64,000 nucleotides of DNA from Verrucomicrobiales bacterium (GTDB taxonomy: Bacteria; Verrucomicrobiota; Verrucomicrobiia; Limisphaerales; J093), in the NCBI GenBank assembly GCA_024233305.1, contig JACKPV010000026.1, positions 248,001 to 312,000 on the forward strand. The letters are read 5' to 3'. The notes under the pieces were generated by a model. That model made no database searches, was not told the origin of the DNA, and worked only from the letters and a program-made list of their open reading frames with translations. Below are positions 33,601-42,946 of the stretch, piece by piece. A program made the position numbers and the translations under genes. The stretch's first letter is position 1, and every line of letters begins with the position of its first letter.

Positions 33601-36600
33601 GTGAACTGGACCGGGTTGTTACGGTGGACATCAGCAATCGTGATGGCGGCAAACGCCATTGGCGGGGACTGGCCGATGTGGCGTTACGACGCCGGGCGGT
33701 CGGCGGCCTCCCCCGATGCCCTGCCGCCGACGCTGCACCTCCACTGGGAGCGCGACTATGGTTCCCGTCGCCAGGTCTGGGACGATCCGTTGAACCACGA
33801 TCTGATGCCTTACGACCGCGTGTTCGAGCCGGTCGTGCTGGGGTCGCGGTTGTTTCTGGCGTTCAACGACACCGACCAGGTGGTGGCGCTCGATACGCGC
33901 AGCGGGCAGGAACTCTGGCGTTTCACCGCGGACGGTCCGATCCGGTTGCCGCCGGCCGGATCCGGCGAACGGCTTTACGTCGCGTCGGATGACGGCTTCC
34001 TCTATTGCCTGCGAACGCGCGATGGTGCCGTCGAATGGAAGTTCCGGGGCGGTCCCTCGGCGCGGAAGGCCGTCGGTAACGACCGCCTGATCTCCGCATG
34101 GCCGGCGCGAGGTGGGCCGGTCGTGCGGGACGGGGTGGTTTACTTTGCCTCAAGCATCTGGCCGTTCATGGGCACGTTCATCCACGCGCTGGACACGGGG
34201 GATGGCTCGGTGCGCTGGGTCAACGACGGCACCGGCGCGGATTTCATCAAGCAGCCACACAGCGCGTTCTCGTTCGCCGGGGTGGCGCCGCAGGGGGCGC
34301 TCGTGGCCACCGCCGAGGTGTTGCTGGCGCCGGGGGGTAGATCGGTGCCCGCGGCCTTCGACCGGGCGACCGGCGCCTTGCTGCATTTCGAGATCAACGC
34401 CGGCGGCAAGGGGAACGGAGGCTCGTTCGTCGCCGCCAACGACCGGGAGTTCTTCACCCACACGCGACAGCGCGGCGTGCGGGCGTTCGATCTCAAGACC
34501 GGCAAGAAGAGCAGCTTCATCTGCAACGAGCCCGTCCTTGCGGGTGAAGTGCTCTACACCGCCGCGCCCGGCGGCGAGGCCGGGGAAGCGGTGACGGCGG
34601 CGGAGAACGCAGCGCTCGCGGCGGACTACGAGGTGGCGTGCGCGGTGGCTGACTGGGAGGAATCGCTCATTTCAGGAAACGCGGCCGCGGAACGCAAGGC
34701 CCAGACGGAGTTGCAGGCCGCCCGCCGCCTCCAGGCGACGGCGATCCAACGGCTCGAGGCGGCCTATGCCCAGGCCGGCGCGAATCGCAGTGCGGACCTC
34801 ATCCGCTGCGTCGGCCCGGATCGGGAGGTCCGCTGGTCGGTCGCCGCCGATGGATCCGGCGATCTGATCCAGGCAGGAAACCACCTTTACGCGGCCGGAG
34901 GCGGAGCCATCACCGCCGTGCGACTGCCGGAGGGAGGGAACGCGGCCGGGATCGTTGCCTCGTGGCCGGTCAACGGAGAGGTTTTGCGGTTGGTGGCGGC
35001 GGACAACCGCTTGTTCGCGGTCACTCTCGAGGGCCGGTTGCTGGCTTTTGGCGACGGGGAGCGACCGGTGGTGCGGATTGGCAATCCGGAACCGCGACTG
35101 GCGGTGGCCCCCGGGGCGGAACGGCGGGCGCAGACCTTGATCGAGCGCGCGGATGCACAAATGGGCTATGCGCTCTGCTACGGAGCGGATGATGTCCCCT
35201 TGCTCAAGGCGCTCGTGGCCGGTTCCGCCTTGCAGGTGATCGTTGTCGAGCCGGATGCCGATCGCGTGACCCGGTTGCGAGACCAGCTTTCCGCGGACCG
35301 GATCTACGGCCAACGCATCACCGTCCACCAAGGAATGCCCCTGGAGTTCCTGGCGCCACCTTACTTCGCGCGCCTGGTGCTCGTGGGAGCAAGCCTTGTC
35401 CCCGCCTTGACGGCGCGGGAAACGTTGGAGGCTGTCTACTCCTGCGTGCGTCCCTACGGCGGATTGCTCTGGGTGGGCGGCGATGCCGGTCTGCGCGAGG
35501 AAGCGGCCGGCGTGCTGGCGGAGAGCGGCCTGCCTCGGGCGCGCTTCCTGGCCAACGATTCGGGGGTCGGCCTGGTGCGCGAGGGACAACTGCCGGGGGC
35601 GGCGGATTGGACACATCTGTACGGCAACATCGCGAACACCGTGAAATCGGATGATCGCTCTGTGCGGCTGCCGCTGGGTTTGCTGTGGTTTGGCGGCAGC
35701 TCGAACATGGACGTCCTGCCCCGGCACGGGCACGGGCCCGCCGAGCAGGTCATCGGGGGGCGCTTGTACATCCAGGGCATGAAGTCGCTCAGCGCGCGCG
35801 ATGTATATACCGGACAACCGTTGTGGCAGACGGCTGTTCCGGACCTGGATACATTCGGGGTGTATTACGACGAGAGCTATACCAACACCCCGCTGAGCAC
35901 CATATACAACCAGGGGCACATCCCGGGGGCCAACGCCCGCGGGGCGAACTTTGTCGCAACCGAGGAGGCGGTCTATCTGGCGGTCGGCGGGGAATGCCGG
36001 GTGTATTCACCCGCGACCGGCGTCGAGCAGCGGCGCATCGCCATGCCGTCCGATCCACGCCGGGCCGGGGAGGCGGCCTGGGGATTCATAGGGGTCTACG
36101 AAGACCTGCTGATTGGCGGCAGCGATTTCGCCCGCTACAACCAGCGGTATGGGCTGGATCGCGGAACCGCGCGCCCGCCGGTGGTCGATTTGTCCGCCAG
36201 TGCGGGGCTGACGGTCTTCAACCGGCACACCGGCGCGGTGCTCTGGCAGGCGCCGGCGCGGTATGGCTTTGTCCACAACGGCATCGTGGCCGGAGGCGGA
36301 CGGATCTATTGTCTGGACCGGCTTCCGGAGAGCATCGAGGCCAAGCTGGAACGGCGGGGCAGAGCCGTCCCGGACGACTACCGGATCGTGGCGTTCGAGG
36401 CCCGGACGGGTGGGCGGTTGTGGGAACATACCGAACAGGTATTCGGTACCTGGCTGGCGTACGGAGCGGACGACGACATCCTCCTGCAAGCCGGCGCCCG
36501 GGCGCGTGATCGGTTGCTCGACGAGGTGGGGCAGGGGATGGGAGCGCACTCCGGCGCGGACGGCACGGTGCTATGGTTCGATGCGGAGCGGGAGTACACG

Positions 36601-37605
36601 GGACCGTGCATTCTACACAACGATGTCATCATCACGACGCCGGGATCGAACCGGGCCTCGAGCGGGGCCTATGATCTCCGGACCGGCGCGCCGCACCTCA
36701 TTCCCGATCCGCTTACCGGCGTCCTGCACCCCTGGCGCATATACCGCACCTACGGTTGCAACACGCCGGTGGCGAGCGAGAACCTGCTGACCTTCCGTTC
36801 GGGCGCCGCCGGGTTTTACGATCTCGAATGCCGGAGCGGCACCGGGAACTTCGGCGGGTTCAAGTCCGGTTGCACCGCCAACCTCATCATCGCCGACGGC
36901 GTGTTGAACGCGCCCGACTATACCCGCACCTGCACGTGCGCCTATCAGAACCAAACTTCGCTCGGACTCGTGCCGATGCCCGAGGCGGAGGTGTGGACCT
37001 ACAACCTCTTTGACGCGGCCGCCACGAAAGGGGAACGCATCCTCCGGCTGGGATTGAACCTGGGGGCGCCCGGCGACCGCCGCTCGGCCGACGGCACGCT
37101 CTGGCTCGATTATCCACCGCTCGGCGGGAGCAACGCGCCCGTCGTGGTGCGCCTCACCGGGAACACGGATTACTTCCGGCGCCACCCGACGCAGGTGCAG
37201 GATCCCGCACTGCCGTGGGTCACGGCGTCCGGCGTGGAAGGCATCGAATCCCTTTCGGTCGGCATGGTTTCGGGAGGTGGAAAGGCCGCCACTGACGGGC
37301 ACCAAGGCGCCCGCACTTATACCGTCCGGTTGCATTTCAGCGAACCTCGCGAACTCGCGCCCGGCGACCGGGTGTTCACGGTCTCACTGCAGGGACGCGA
37401 TGTGCTTCCGGACTTTGATGTTTGCCGGGCTGCCGGAGGACCCGCCCGCGTCGTGACGAGGGAATTTGCCGGGGTGGTGGTCGGGGATTGGCTTGAACTG
37501 AAGTTCCGCTCGACCGAAGGCAGCCGGCGACCGCCCCTGCTTTGCGGCCTCGAGGTGGTGGCCGGGAACGAGCGAGGAGACGGATTGGCGGACGCAACGC
37601 CATGA
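33601..37605 (+). CDS. Large exported PQQ-like beta-propeller protein with methyltransferase-like insert and malectin-like tail
   Basis: The GTG start gives 1334 residues with an N-terminal signal-like stretch (GLLRWTSAIVMAANAIG). Residues of about 25-500 form PQQ/WD-like propeller blades (VVALDTRSGQELWRF, LYCLRTRDGAVEWKF). Residues of about 505-680 look like a degenerate class I SAM methyltransferase fold: ALCYGADDVPLL in place of the glycine loop, then VIVVEPDADRVTRLR. Blades then resume (RDVYTGQPLWQT, FNRHTGAVLWQA) to about 1150. The end (YTVRLHFSEPRELAPGDRVF) is malectin-like. The function is unknown; other planctomycete and verrucomicrobial proteins share this order. The next gene overlaps by ATGA. 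Confidence 0.8.
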   Translation: MNWTGLLRWTSAIVMAANAIGGDWPMWRYDAGRSAASPDALPPTLHLHWERDYGSRRQVWDDPLNHDLMPYDRVFEPVVLGSRLFLAFNDTDQVVALDTRSGQELWRFTADGPIRLPPAGSGERLYVASDDGFLYCLRTRDGAVEWKFRGGPSARKAVGNDRLISAWPARGGPVVRDGVVYFASSIWPFMGTFIHALDTGDGSVRWVNDGTGADFIKQPHSAFSFAGVAPQGALVATAEVLLAPGGRSVPAAFDRATGALLHFEINAGGKGNGGSFVAANDREFFTHTRQRGVRAFDLKTGKKSSFICNEPVLAGEVLYTAAPGGEAGEAVTAAENAALAADYEVACAVADWEESLISGNAAAERKAQTELQAARRLQATAIQRLEAAYAQAGANRSADLIRCVGPDREVRWSVAADGSGDLIQAGNHLYAAGGGAITAVRLPEGGNAAGIVASWPVNGEVLRLVAADNRLFAVTLEGRLLAFGDGERPVVRIGNPEPRLAVAPGAERRAQTLIERADAQMGYALCYGADDVPLLKALVAGSALQVIVVEPDADRVTRLRDQLSADRIYGQRITVHQGMPLEFLAPPYFARLVLVGASLVPALTARETLEAVYSCVRPYGGLLWVGGDAGLREEAAGVLAESGLPRARFLANDSGVGLVREGQLPGAADWTHLYGNIANTVKSDDRSVRLPLGLLWFGGSSNMDVLPRHGHGPAEQVIGGRLYIQGMKSLSARDVYTGQPLWQTAVPDLDTFGVYYDESYTNTPLSTIYNQGHIPGANARGANFVATEEAVYLAVGGECRVYSPATGVEQRRIAMPSDPRRAGEAAWGFIGVYEDLLIGGSDFARYNQRYGLDRGTARPPVVDLSASAGLTVFNRHTGAVLWQAPARYGFVHNGIVAGGGRIYCLDRLPESIEAKLERRGRAVPDDYRIVAFEARTGGRLWEHTEQVFGTWLAYGADDDILLQAGARARDRLLDEVGQGMGAHSGADGTVLWFDAEREYTGPCILHNDVIITTPGSNRASSGAYDLRTGAPHLIPDPLTGVLHPWRIYRTYGCNTPVASENLLTFRSGAAGFYDLECRSGTGNFGGFKSGCTANLIIADGVLNAPDYTRTCTCAYQNQTSLGLVPMPEAEVWTYNLFDAAATKGERILRLGLNLGAPGDRRSADGTLWLDYPPLGGSNAPVVVRLTGNTDYFRRHPTQVQDPALPWVTASGVEGIESLSVGMVSGGGKAATDGHQGARTYTVRLHFSEPRELAPGDRVFTVSLQGRDVLPDFDVCRAAGGPARVVTREFAGVVVGDWLELKFRSTEGSRRPPLLCGLEVVAGNERGDGLADATP

Positions 37606-38873
37606 ACCGAACCTGCCGCCACCTTGCGCTCATGCGTTGCGTGCCTCGCAACCCGTTCACGCGTCGCCAATCGAACGGACAGAGCCTCCTCGCCCTGGTC
37701 TGGCTGGTGTTGCTCCCCGGCCTCGCCGAGGCTTGCTCGGTGCCGGTGTTCCGATACGCCTTGGAACGATGGGAGCCCGATGATTACGGGCTGTTGCTGC
37801 GCGGACCGTCCGATGCCGCCTGGAGGCAAGGCGCGTCGGGGGAGATGATCGAGGCGATTCGGGAAGAGCGTTCGATGGCGAACGTGCGCCTGGCCGTCGA
37901 GGAGTCCCTGAGCGAGCCGCGGGCCGCGGGTGAGCCGTCCGGCCCAAGGGCAACCGTCGAACTGCGCTATCCGCCCGGCACCGGCCTCCGCGAGCCGGTA
38001 TGGAGCGGTTCGGCTGCGGACGACCGGTTGCCGCAACTGCTGGATTCGCCGATGCGGACAGAGATCGGACGGCGGCTGCTGGACGGCGACTGCGCGGTTT
38101 GGCTGCTGATCGAGAGCGGCGCCACCGAGGCCGATGACCGGGCGGCGGCGAGGCTCGATACCCGATTGGAACAGCTTGAATCCGAACTCGAAATCCAGAC
38201 CCTCGATCCGACGGACATCGCGGCCGGACTGGTAAGCGTGACGCAGGCCGAGTTGCGGGTGCGGTTCTCGCTGCTGCGACTCTCCCGCACGGACGAATCC
38301 GAGTCGGTGCTGTTGGCGATGTTGCTCGGAACCGAACCCGACTTGCGCGATTTCGACGAGCCCATCGCCATTCCAGTCTTCGGTCGGGGGCGGGCGTTGT
38401 ACGCGCTGGTCGGTGAGGGGATTTCCAAAGGAACGATCGACCGGGCCTGCGCCTTTCTGGTGGGACCCTGTTCCTGCCAGGCCAAGGAACTGAATCCCGG
38501 GGTGGACCTGCTGATGGCGGTGGATTGGGATGGGGGGATTCAACGCAGCGTGATCGCCTCGCGCGAACTGCCGCCGCTGACCGGCTTGGCATCGTTCGGT
38601 GACGCGCCGGACGCCGCCGGTCCGGAACTGGAACCGGTCGGTCACGCGGCGCCGGTGGGTGCGGGCGTGGCGGATCAAGCGGAAGACCCGAGCGGACAAT
38701 CGGGCGTGGAAACCCCCACCGGCCCCTTGCGGACGACGGACGTTCCGCTCGTGAGAGAGACGACAACTCGGAGCCGGTTCGCCGGACTTGTGCCGATGCT
38801 TGGTGGGTTGAGCGCGCTGGCGCTGCTGGGGTTGGGCGTGGGGACCTGGTTCATTTGGCGGCGCAACGGCTGA
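37602..38873 (+). CDS. Conserved membrane-anchored protein of unknown function with CxC motif
   Basis: The ATG at 37602 overlaps the PQQ gene stop. The 423-residue protein has an N-terminal hydrophobic export segment (SLLALVWLVLLPGLAEA) followed directly by CSVPVFRYALERWEPDDY, a stretch I associate with a conserved but uncharacterised family. The middle is acidic and alpha/beta-like, with a CSC motif in FLVGPCSCQAKELNPG. A low-complexity linker and one C-terminal membrane helix (GGLSALALLGLGVGTWFIW) end it with a short cytoplasmic RRNG tail. It would face the periplasm. It lies between a PQQ protein and an FtsX-type permease and probably works with them. No enzymatic motif is evident. Confidence 0.7.
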   Translation: MNRTCRHLALMRCVPRNPFTRRQSNGQSLLALVWLVLLPGLAEACSVPVFRYALERWEPDDYGLLLRGPSDAAWRQGASGEMIEAIREERSMANVRLAVEESLSEPRAAGEPSGPRATVELRYPPGTGLREPVWSGSAADDRLPQLLDSPMRTEIGRRLLDGDCAVWLLIESGATEADDRAAARLDTRLEQLESELEIQTLDPTDIAAGLVSVTQAELRVRFSLLRLSRTDESESVLLAMLLGTEPDLRDFDEPIAIPVFGRGRALYALVGEGISKGTIDRACAFLVGPCSCQAKELNPGVDLLMAVDWDGGIQRSVIASRELPPLTGLASFGDAPDAAGPELEPVGHAAPVGAGVADQAEDPSGQSGVETPTGPLRTTDVPLVRETTTRSRFAGLVPMLGGLSALALLGLGVGTWFIWRRNG

Positions 38874-38916
38874 TGGCTGCGAGAATGGGAAACTCTGCGA
38901 CCAACCCGGACAGCGG

Positions 38917-40194
38917 ATGAAGATCCTTCGCTTGATCCTCCGCGAGGCCCTGCACCGGCGGGGAAGTTCCCTGCTGGCGCTCCTCTCCGTGATGGTGGCC
39001 ACGGCCTGCGTGACCGGCACAGTGACGCTGTTGCGGCTTGATGACGTCGCCACGGAACGGCTGCTCGCCACGAAGCGCCAGGCGGTCGAGGTGGCCGGAG
39101 CGGAACTCGAGGATGCCATGCGCAAGATCACCAAGGGGCTCGGCTTCAACATCCTCATTCTGCCGGAGGGGCAGGATCTCGGTGAACTGCACCTCGAGGG
39201 TACGTTGACCCGCACGATGCCGGAGGAATACGCGGACCGCCTGGCGCGGTCGGGCATCGTCACCGTCAATCATCTGCTGCCGACCGTGGTCCGGAAGATC
39301 CCGTGGCCGGAACAGGGTTTCCCTGTGATTCTCCAGGGCACCCGTGGCGAGGTGCCGCTGTTGCATGCCGACCCGAAACAGCCGTTGCTGGAGGCCGTTC
39401 CGCCGGGCGCGATGGTGCTCGGCGCAGGCATCCACCAGCGGTTGGAGGCGAACCCCGGAGATACGCTCCAATTGCGCGGACGGACGTTCGTCGTGAGCCA
39501 AGTGTTCGAGGAACGGGGCACGCCCGATGACTTCACGGTGTGGGTGCATCTCGGCGAGGCGCAGGCGTTGCTCGGGATGGAGAATCTCATCCACGCGATC
39601 CTGGCCCTGGAGTGTCATTGCGCCGGGGACCGTATCAGTGCGATCCGGCAAGAGATCACGCAGACCCTCCCGGGCGTTCAGGTCATCGAGCGCGGCCCGC
39701 CCGCCCTGGCCCGCGCCGAAGCCCGCAATCAAGCGCACGAGACCGCCGTCTGGGCGCTCGAGACAGAGGCCGCCTCGCGGACCGCCTTGAAACAGCAGCA
39801 CGAACAGGTGGCCGGCTGGCTGGTTCCCGGGGCGTTGATCGCGGCGATGGTCTGGATCGGCGCGTCGACCTTCGGCAACGCCCGGGAGCGCCGCGCGGAA
39901 ATCGGCGTCTTGCGCGCGCTGGGCTTCCGGACGCGGGGTGTCCTTGGCCTTTTCGTTGGCCGGGCGCTGCTGCTCGGCGCGCTCGGCGGCCTGGTAGGAG
40001 CCGGTGTCGGAATCGCCTTCATCGGCCGGGAGAGCGCCGGGGTCATTGCGCCGGAGATCGCTGTCGATGGTTCGTCGATCATGACGTTGGGCCTGGGCCT
40101 GGGCGTGGCGGTGGCGCTATCGGTTATCGGGAGCTGGCTGCCGGCGTTCTGGGCCGCCCGCCGTGATCCGGCGGTCCTGCTGCAACCCGAATAG
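38917..40194 (+). CDS. FtsX/MacB-type ABC transporter permease
   Basis: The 425-residue protein has the FtsX-family plan: one N-terminal helix (SLLALLSVMVATACVTGTVTLL), a large periplasmic domain of about 250 residues, and three C-terminal helices with the family loop NARERRAEIGVLRALGFRTRGV before helix 3. The periplasmic domain contains a CHC motif (ALECHCAGDRISAIRQEI). MacB/FtsX permeases transmit ATP-driven movement to periplasmic partners instead of moving small solutes. No ATP-binding subunit is encoded in the window, so the partner ATPase must lie elsewhere or the protein works without one. It follows the CxC protein by 43 bases. Confidence 0.88.
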   Translation: MKILRLILREALHRRGSSLLALLSVMVATACVTGTVTLLRLDDVATERLLATKRQAVEVAGAELEDAMRKITKGLGFNILILPEGQDLGELHLEGTLTRTMPEEYADRLARSGIVTVNHLLPTVVRKIPWPEQGFPVILQGTRGEVPLLHADPKQPLLEAVPPGAMVLGAGIHQRLEANPGDTLQLRGRTFVVSQVFEERGTPDDFTVWVHLGEAQALLGMENLIHAILALECHCAGDRISAIRQEITQTLPGVQVIERGPPALARAEARNQAHETAVWALETEAASRTALKQQHEQVAGWLVPGALIAAMVWIGASTFGNARERRAEIGVLRALGFRTRGVLGLFVGRALLLGALGGLVGAGVGIAFIGRESAGVIAPEIAVDGSSIMTLGLGLGVAVALSVIGSWLPAFWAARRDPAVLLQPE

Positions 40195-40280
40195 CACACC
40201 GCGTCAGCCGGTTTTCATCGACTTCCCGCCCCGCGCTGTTCAGGCTGCGCCGAGCACAAGCAATTTCAACGGAGACTGCT

Positions 40281-41810
40281 ATGAGAACCTTGATCATCGG
40301 CATCGACAGCGGGACGCAATCCACCAAGGTAGTGGTGCTGGACGCCACCCGGAAACGCCTGGTGGGCGCCGGCTCGCAAGCCTACGACCTGCTTCCGGGA
40401 TTGCCTCCGGGCGCCAAGGAACAGCACCCGCACACGTGGCGTGACGCAACGGCGACGGCCTTGAAGGCCGCCCTCAAGCAGGCCGGGGCCAGCGCTTCGG
40501 AGGTCAAGGCCATCGGGGTCAGCGGTCAGCAGCATGGCTTCGTGCCCTTGGATCGGAAGGGGGAGGTCATCCGCCCGGCGAAACTCTGGTGCGACACGGC
40601 GACCGCGGCGGAATGCGACGAACTCACCCGCGCGCTGGGCGGCCCCAAGGCGACCATCAAAGCGCTCGGTAACGCCGTGCTGCCGGGCTTCACCGCGTCG
40701 AAGATCCTGTGGCTCAAGCGGCATGAACCGGCCCACTTCAAGCAATTGGCCACCGTCCTCCTGCCGCACGACTACCTGAATTTCTGGCTGACCGGCCGCG
40801 CCGTCATGGAGTACGGCGACGCCAGCGGCACGGCCTTGCTGGACGTGCGCAAGCGGCGCTGGTGCGCGAAGGCCGTGAACGCCATCGATCCCGGTTTGAT
40901 GGAGCGCCTCCCGCCCCTGATGCCGAGCGATCAACCGACCGGCACGCTGCAGGCCGAGACGGCCCGTTCGCTCGGCTTGGGAACGGAGGTGTTGGTCAGC
41001 GCCGGTGGCGGCGACAACATGATGGGGGCCATCGGCACGGGCAACACACGTCCCGGCACCGTCACGGCCAGTTTTGGCACCAGCGGCACCATCTACGCCT
41101 GCGCCGCCCAACCCGTGGTGGATCCGCAGGGTGAGATCGCCGCCTTTTGCGACTCGACGAACCGATGGCTGCCGTTGCTTTGCACGATGAATGTCACCGT
41201 GGCCACCGAGATGGTCCGCCGCCAGCTTGGTCTTGATCTTGCCGCTTACGAGAAGACCGCCGCCAGGGCTGCTCCCGGTTCCGGTGGCCTGCTGCTGCTC
41301 CCGTATCTCGAAGGGGAACGCACTCCCAACGTGCCGGAGGGAACGGGGGTTTTCCTTGGGGTCACCCCGCAGACCTTCCAACCATCCCGACTGGCCCGGG
41401 CAGCCATGGAAGGCGTGACGCTCGGGATGAACTACGGCTTGCGCCGCCTCGCTGAACTGGGCCTCCGGGCGACTCAAATCCGCGCCACCGGCGGCGGCGC
41501 CAATTCCAAATTGTGGCGCCAGATCATGGCGGATGTGTTCCACACGCCGGTCGTTACGCTCAAGGTCGGCGAAGGCGCCGCCTACGGGGCTGCGTTGCAG
41601 GCGCTCTGGTGCTGGCGACGGCAACAGGGCGACCGCGTGGCCATTGAGGAGCTCACCGATGCCTACGTGGCGATCAATGCGTCCCAAACCGCCGAGCCCA
41701 ACCCGGCCAGTGCCGCCGTCTACGCCGAACTGCAGGCCCTGCAGGACGAAACGTCCCTCGCGCTGCGCCAGGCCTTCGTGCGGCACCGGCGCCTCGTCAG
41801 CGGCGGTTGA
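40281..41810 (+). CDS. xylB: Xylulokinase-like FGGY carbohydrate kinase
   Basis: The 509-residue protein is an FGGY-family kinase with the actin-like phosphate loop IGIDSGTQSTKVVVLD at the start, the sugar-site segment GVSGQQHGFVPLD, the catalytic Asp in SAGGGDNMMGAIG, the second phosphate loop SFGTSGTIYA and the adenosine motif ATGGGANSKLWRQ. The match is closest to xylulokinase (D-xylulose to xylulose 5-phosphate), although FGGY members are easily confused. GGAG lies 7 bases before the ATG. No xylA is beside it. A strong two-way terminator follows. Confidence 0.85.
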   Translation: MRTLIIGIDSGTQSTKVVVLDATRKRLVGAGSQAYDLLPGLPPGAKEQHPHTWRDATATALKAALKQAGASASEVKAIGVSGQQHGFVPLDRKGEVIRPAKLWCDTATAAECDELTRALGGPKATIKALGNAVLPGFTASKILWLKRHEPAHFKQLATVLLPHDYLNFWLTGRAVMEYGDASGTALLDVRKRRWCAKAVNAIDPGLMERLPPLMPSDQPTGTLQAETARSLGLGTEVLVSAGGGDNMMGAIGTGNTRPGTVTASFGTSGTIYACAAQPVVDPQGEIAAFCDSTNRWLPLLCTMNVTVATEMVRRQLGLDLAAYEKTAARAAPGSGGLLLLPYLEGERTPNVPEGTGVFLGVTPQTFQPSRLARAAMEGVTLGMNYGLRRLAELGLRATQIRATGGGANSKLWRQIMADVFHTPVVTLKVGEGAAYGAALQALWCWRRQQGDRVAIEELTDAYVAINASQTAEPNPASAAVYAELQALQDETSLALRQAFVRHRRLVSGG

Positions 41811-41880
41811 AGCCAGGAACGGAGCGGGGCGCCGCCGATTCCGTGCTGCCGACCCGCGCGAAGCAGGAGCCCCCAAAGCA

Positions 41881-41919
41881 AAACCGCCCGGAAGCCATGC
41901 AGCGTTCCGGGCGGTTTTT
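41881..41919. terminator. Bidirectional terminator between xylB and the DUF1080 gene
   Basis: AAAACCGCCCGGAA is mirrored by TTCCGGGCGGTTTTT around an 11-base loop. The 11-bp GC-rich stem has T-tracts on both strands, as expected between the two convergent genes. Confidence 0.9.
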
Positions 41920-41939
41920 CGTTGCCGGGGTTCCCTGGT

Positions 41940-42572
41940 TCAGTCGAGGCGTTTCACGCGGATGTTGCGGTAGTGAATCTCGCTGTTGGGATCGTGCCCC
42001 TGCAGGGCGAAGGTGCCCTGATCGATCTTCCGGGTGAACGGCCGCCCCGGCTGCGCGCCGGCGGGTTCGGTGTATTGCAGCACGGTGGTGCCGTCCACTT
42101 TCACCGTCACCGCGTTGTTCTCGACGATGATCTCCTGCGTCCACCACTGGTTGTCCTTCGAGAAGGCGTGGCCGACGTTCACGATCCCGTAGAGGCTGCC
42201 GGTCTTGATCCAGTCGCCATGGGTGCAGTTCACCTGCGATTCGAAACCCTGCCGCGGCCAGTCGCGTTCCTGGTACTTCGTGTGGAAGTAGATTCCCCCG
42301 TTCGAGCCGGGCGTGGTCATCACTTCCGCCTTCAGATGGAAGTTCTTGAACGGCTTGTCGTCGCCCACGTAGAAGAGGTGACAACGCGCTCCATGGGCGA
42401 TGAATTCCCCGCCCTTCACGGTCCAGGTTTCCTGGCTTTCCTCGGCCTTCTTCCAGCCGGCAAAGCTCTTTCCGTCCATCAGGGACACAAACCCTTCCTC
42501 GGCGTCCGCGGCGTGGGCGGCGGTGGCGACGAAGGCGGTGGATACGATCACGGCAAGCAAGGTTCGTTTCAT
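41940..42572 (-). CDS. Exported DUF1080 (3-keto-disaccharide hydrolase-type) protein
   Basis: The 210-residue protein has a clean Sec signal peptide (MKRTLLAVIVSTAFVATAAHA) and a single DUF1080/PF06439 jelly-roll domain: FVSLMDGKSFAGWKK, TWTVKGGEFIAHG, NFHLKAEVMTTPGSNGGIYF, GFESQV and EIHYRNIRVKRL. The Pfam family is named 3-keto-disaccharide hydrolase; characterised members hydrolyse 3-oxidised glycosides. In this window it fits with exported Gfo/Idh dehydrogenases. It is monocistronic and ends at the bidirectional terminator. Confidence 0.93.
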   Translation of the reverse strand: MKRTLLAVIVSTAFVATAAHAADAEEGFVSLMDGKSFAGWKKAEESQETWTVKGGEFIAHGARCHLFYVGDDKPFKNFHLKAEVMTTPGSNGGIYFHTKYQERDWPRQGFESQVNCTHGDWIKTGSLYGIVNVGHAFSKDNQWWTQEIIVENNAVTVKVDGTTVLQYTEPAGAQPGRPFTRKIDQGTFALQGHDPNSEIHYRNIRVKRLD

Positions 42573-42708
42573 AGGGGGCCGATGCTAATGCGGACCGATC
42601 CACCCGCCAAGCACAGAGAATGACCGGCCGCGGGCCCGGCGGATCGTTTTCCATTCGGGGCTCGGGAGTGTCCACCGGAGGATCGGCAAGCACCTTCGTC
42701 ACCGCCGT

Positions 42709-42866
42709 TGGCGAAAATGCCGGTATCCATCGCCTTGTGCGGACCCGCGGGGTTCCGACCGAGAGTCACGTCCTGGTGAATCGTCGCGCCGGGCAGCAGG
42801 CGGGTGGATCCCCACTGAGTTATGCGCCGACTCCACGGCGGCGGCGGCGAGTCGCTCAACGGTCAT
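42709..42866 (-). repeat. Intergenic palindromic element, copy 6 (reverse orientation)
   Basis: The core GGTGAATCGTCGCGCCGGGC and the adjoining AGCAGGCG are the exact reverse complement of the core of the 20.3 kb copy. The flanks (CCGCGGGGTTCCGACCGAGA; TATGCGCCGACTCCACGGCG) match more loosely. It occupies the divergent gap between the DUF1080 and isomerase genes. Confidence 0.75.
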
Positions 42867-42946
42867 CGTCCAGAGGCGCACCGAGCCTGCTCAGCCAACG
42901 GCACTTCCCCCTTGCCAGCCGGCCGGCGTCGTGTTGAATGCCGGCC

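Noticed and set aside
33402..33992. Frame starting in repeat copy 5 and running into the PQQ gene
   Set aside because: It overlaps both the repeat and a well-supported gene in another frame and encodes Arg-rich sequence without motifs.
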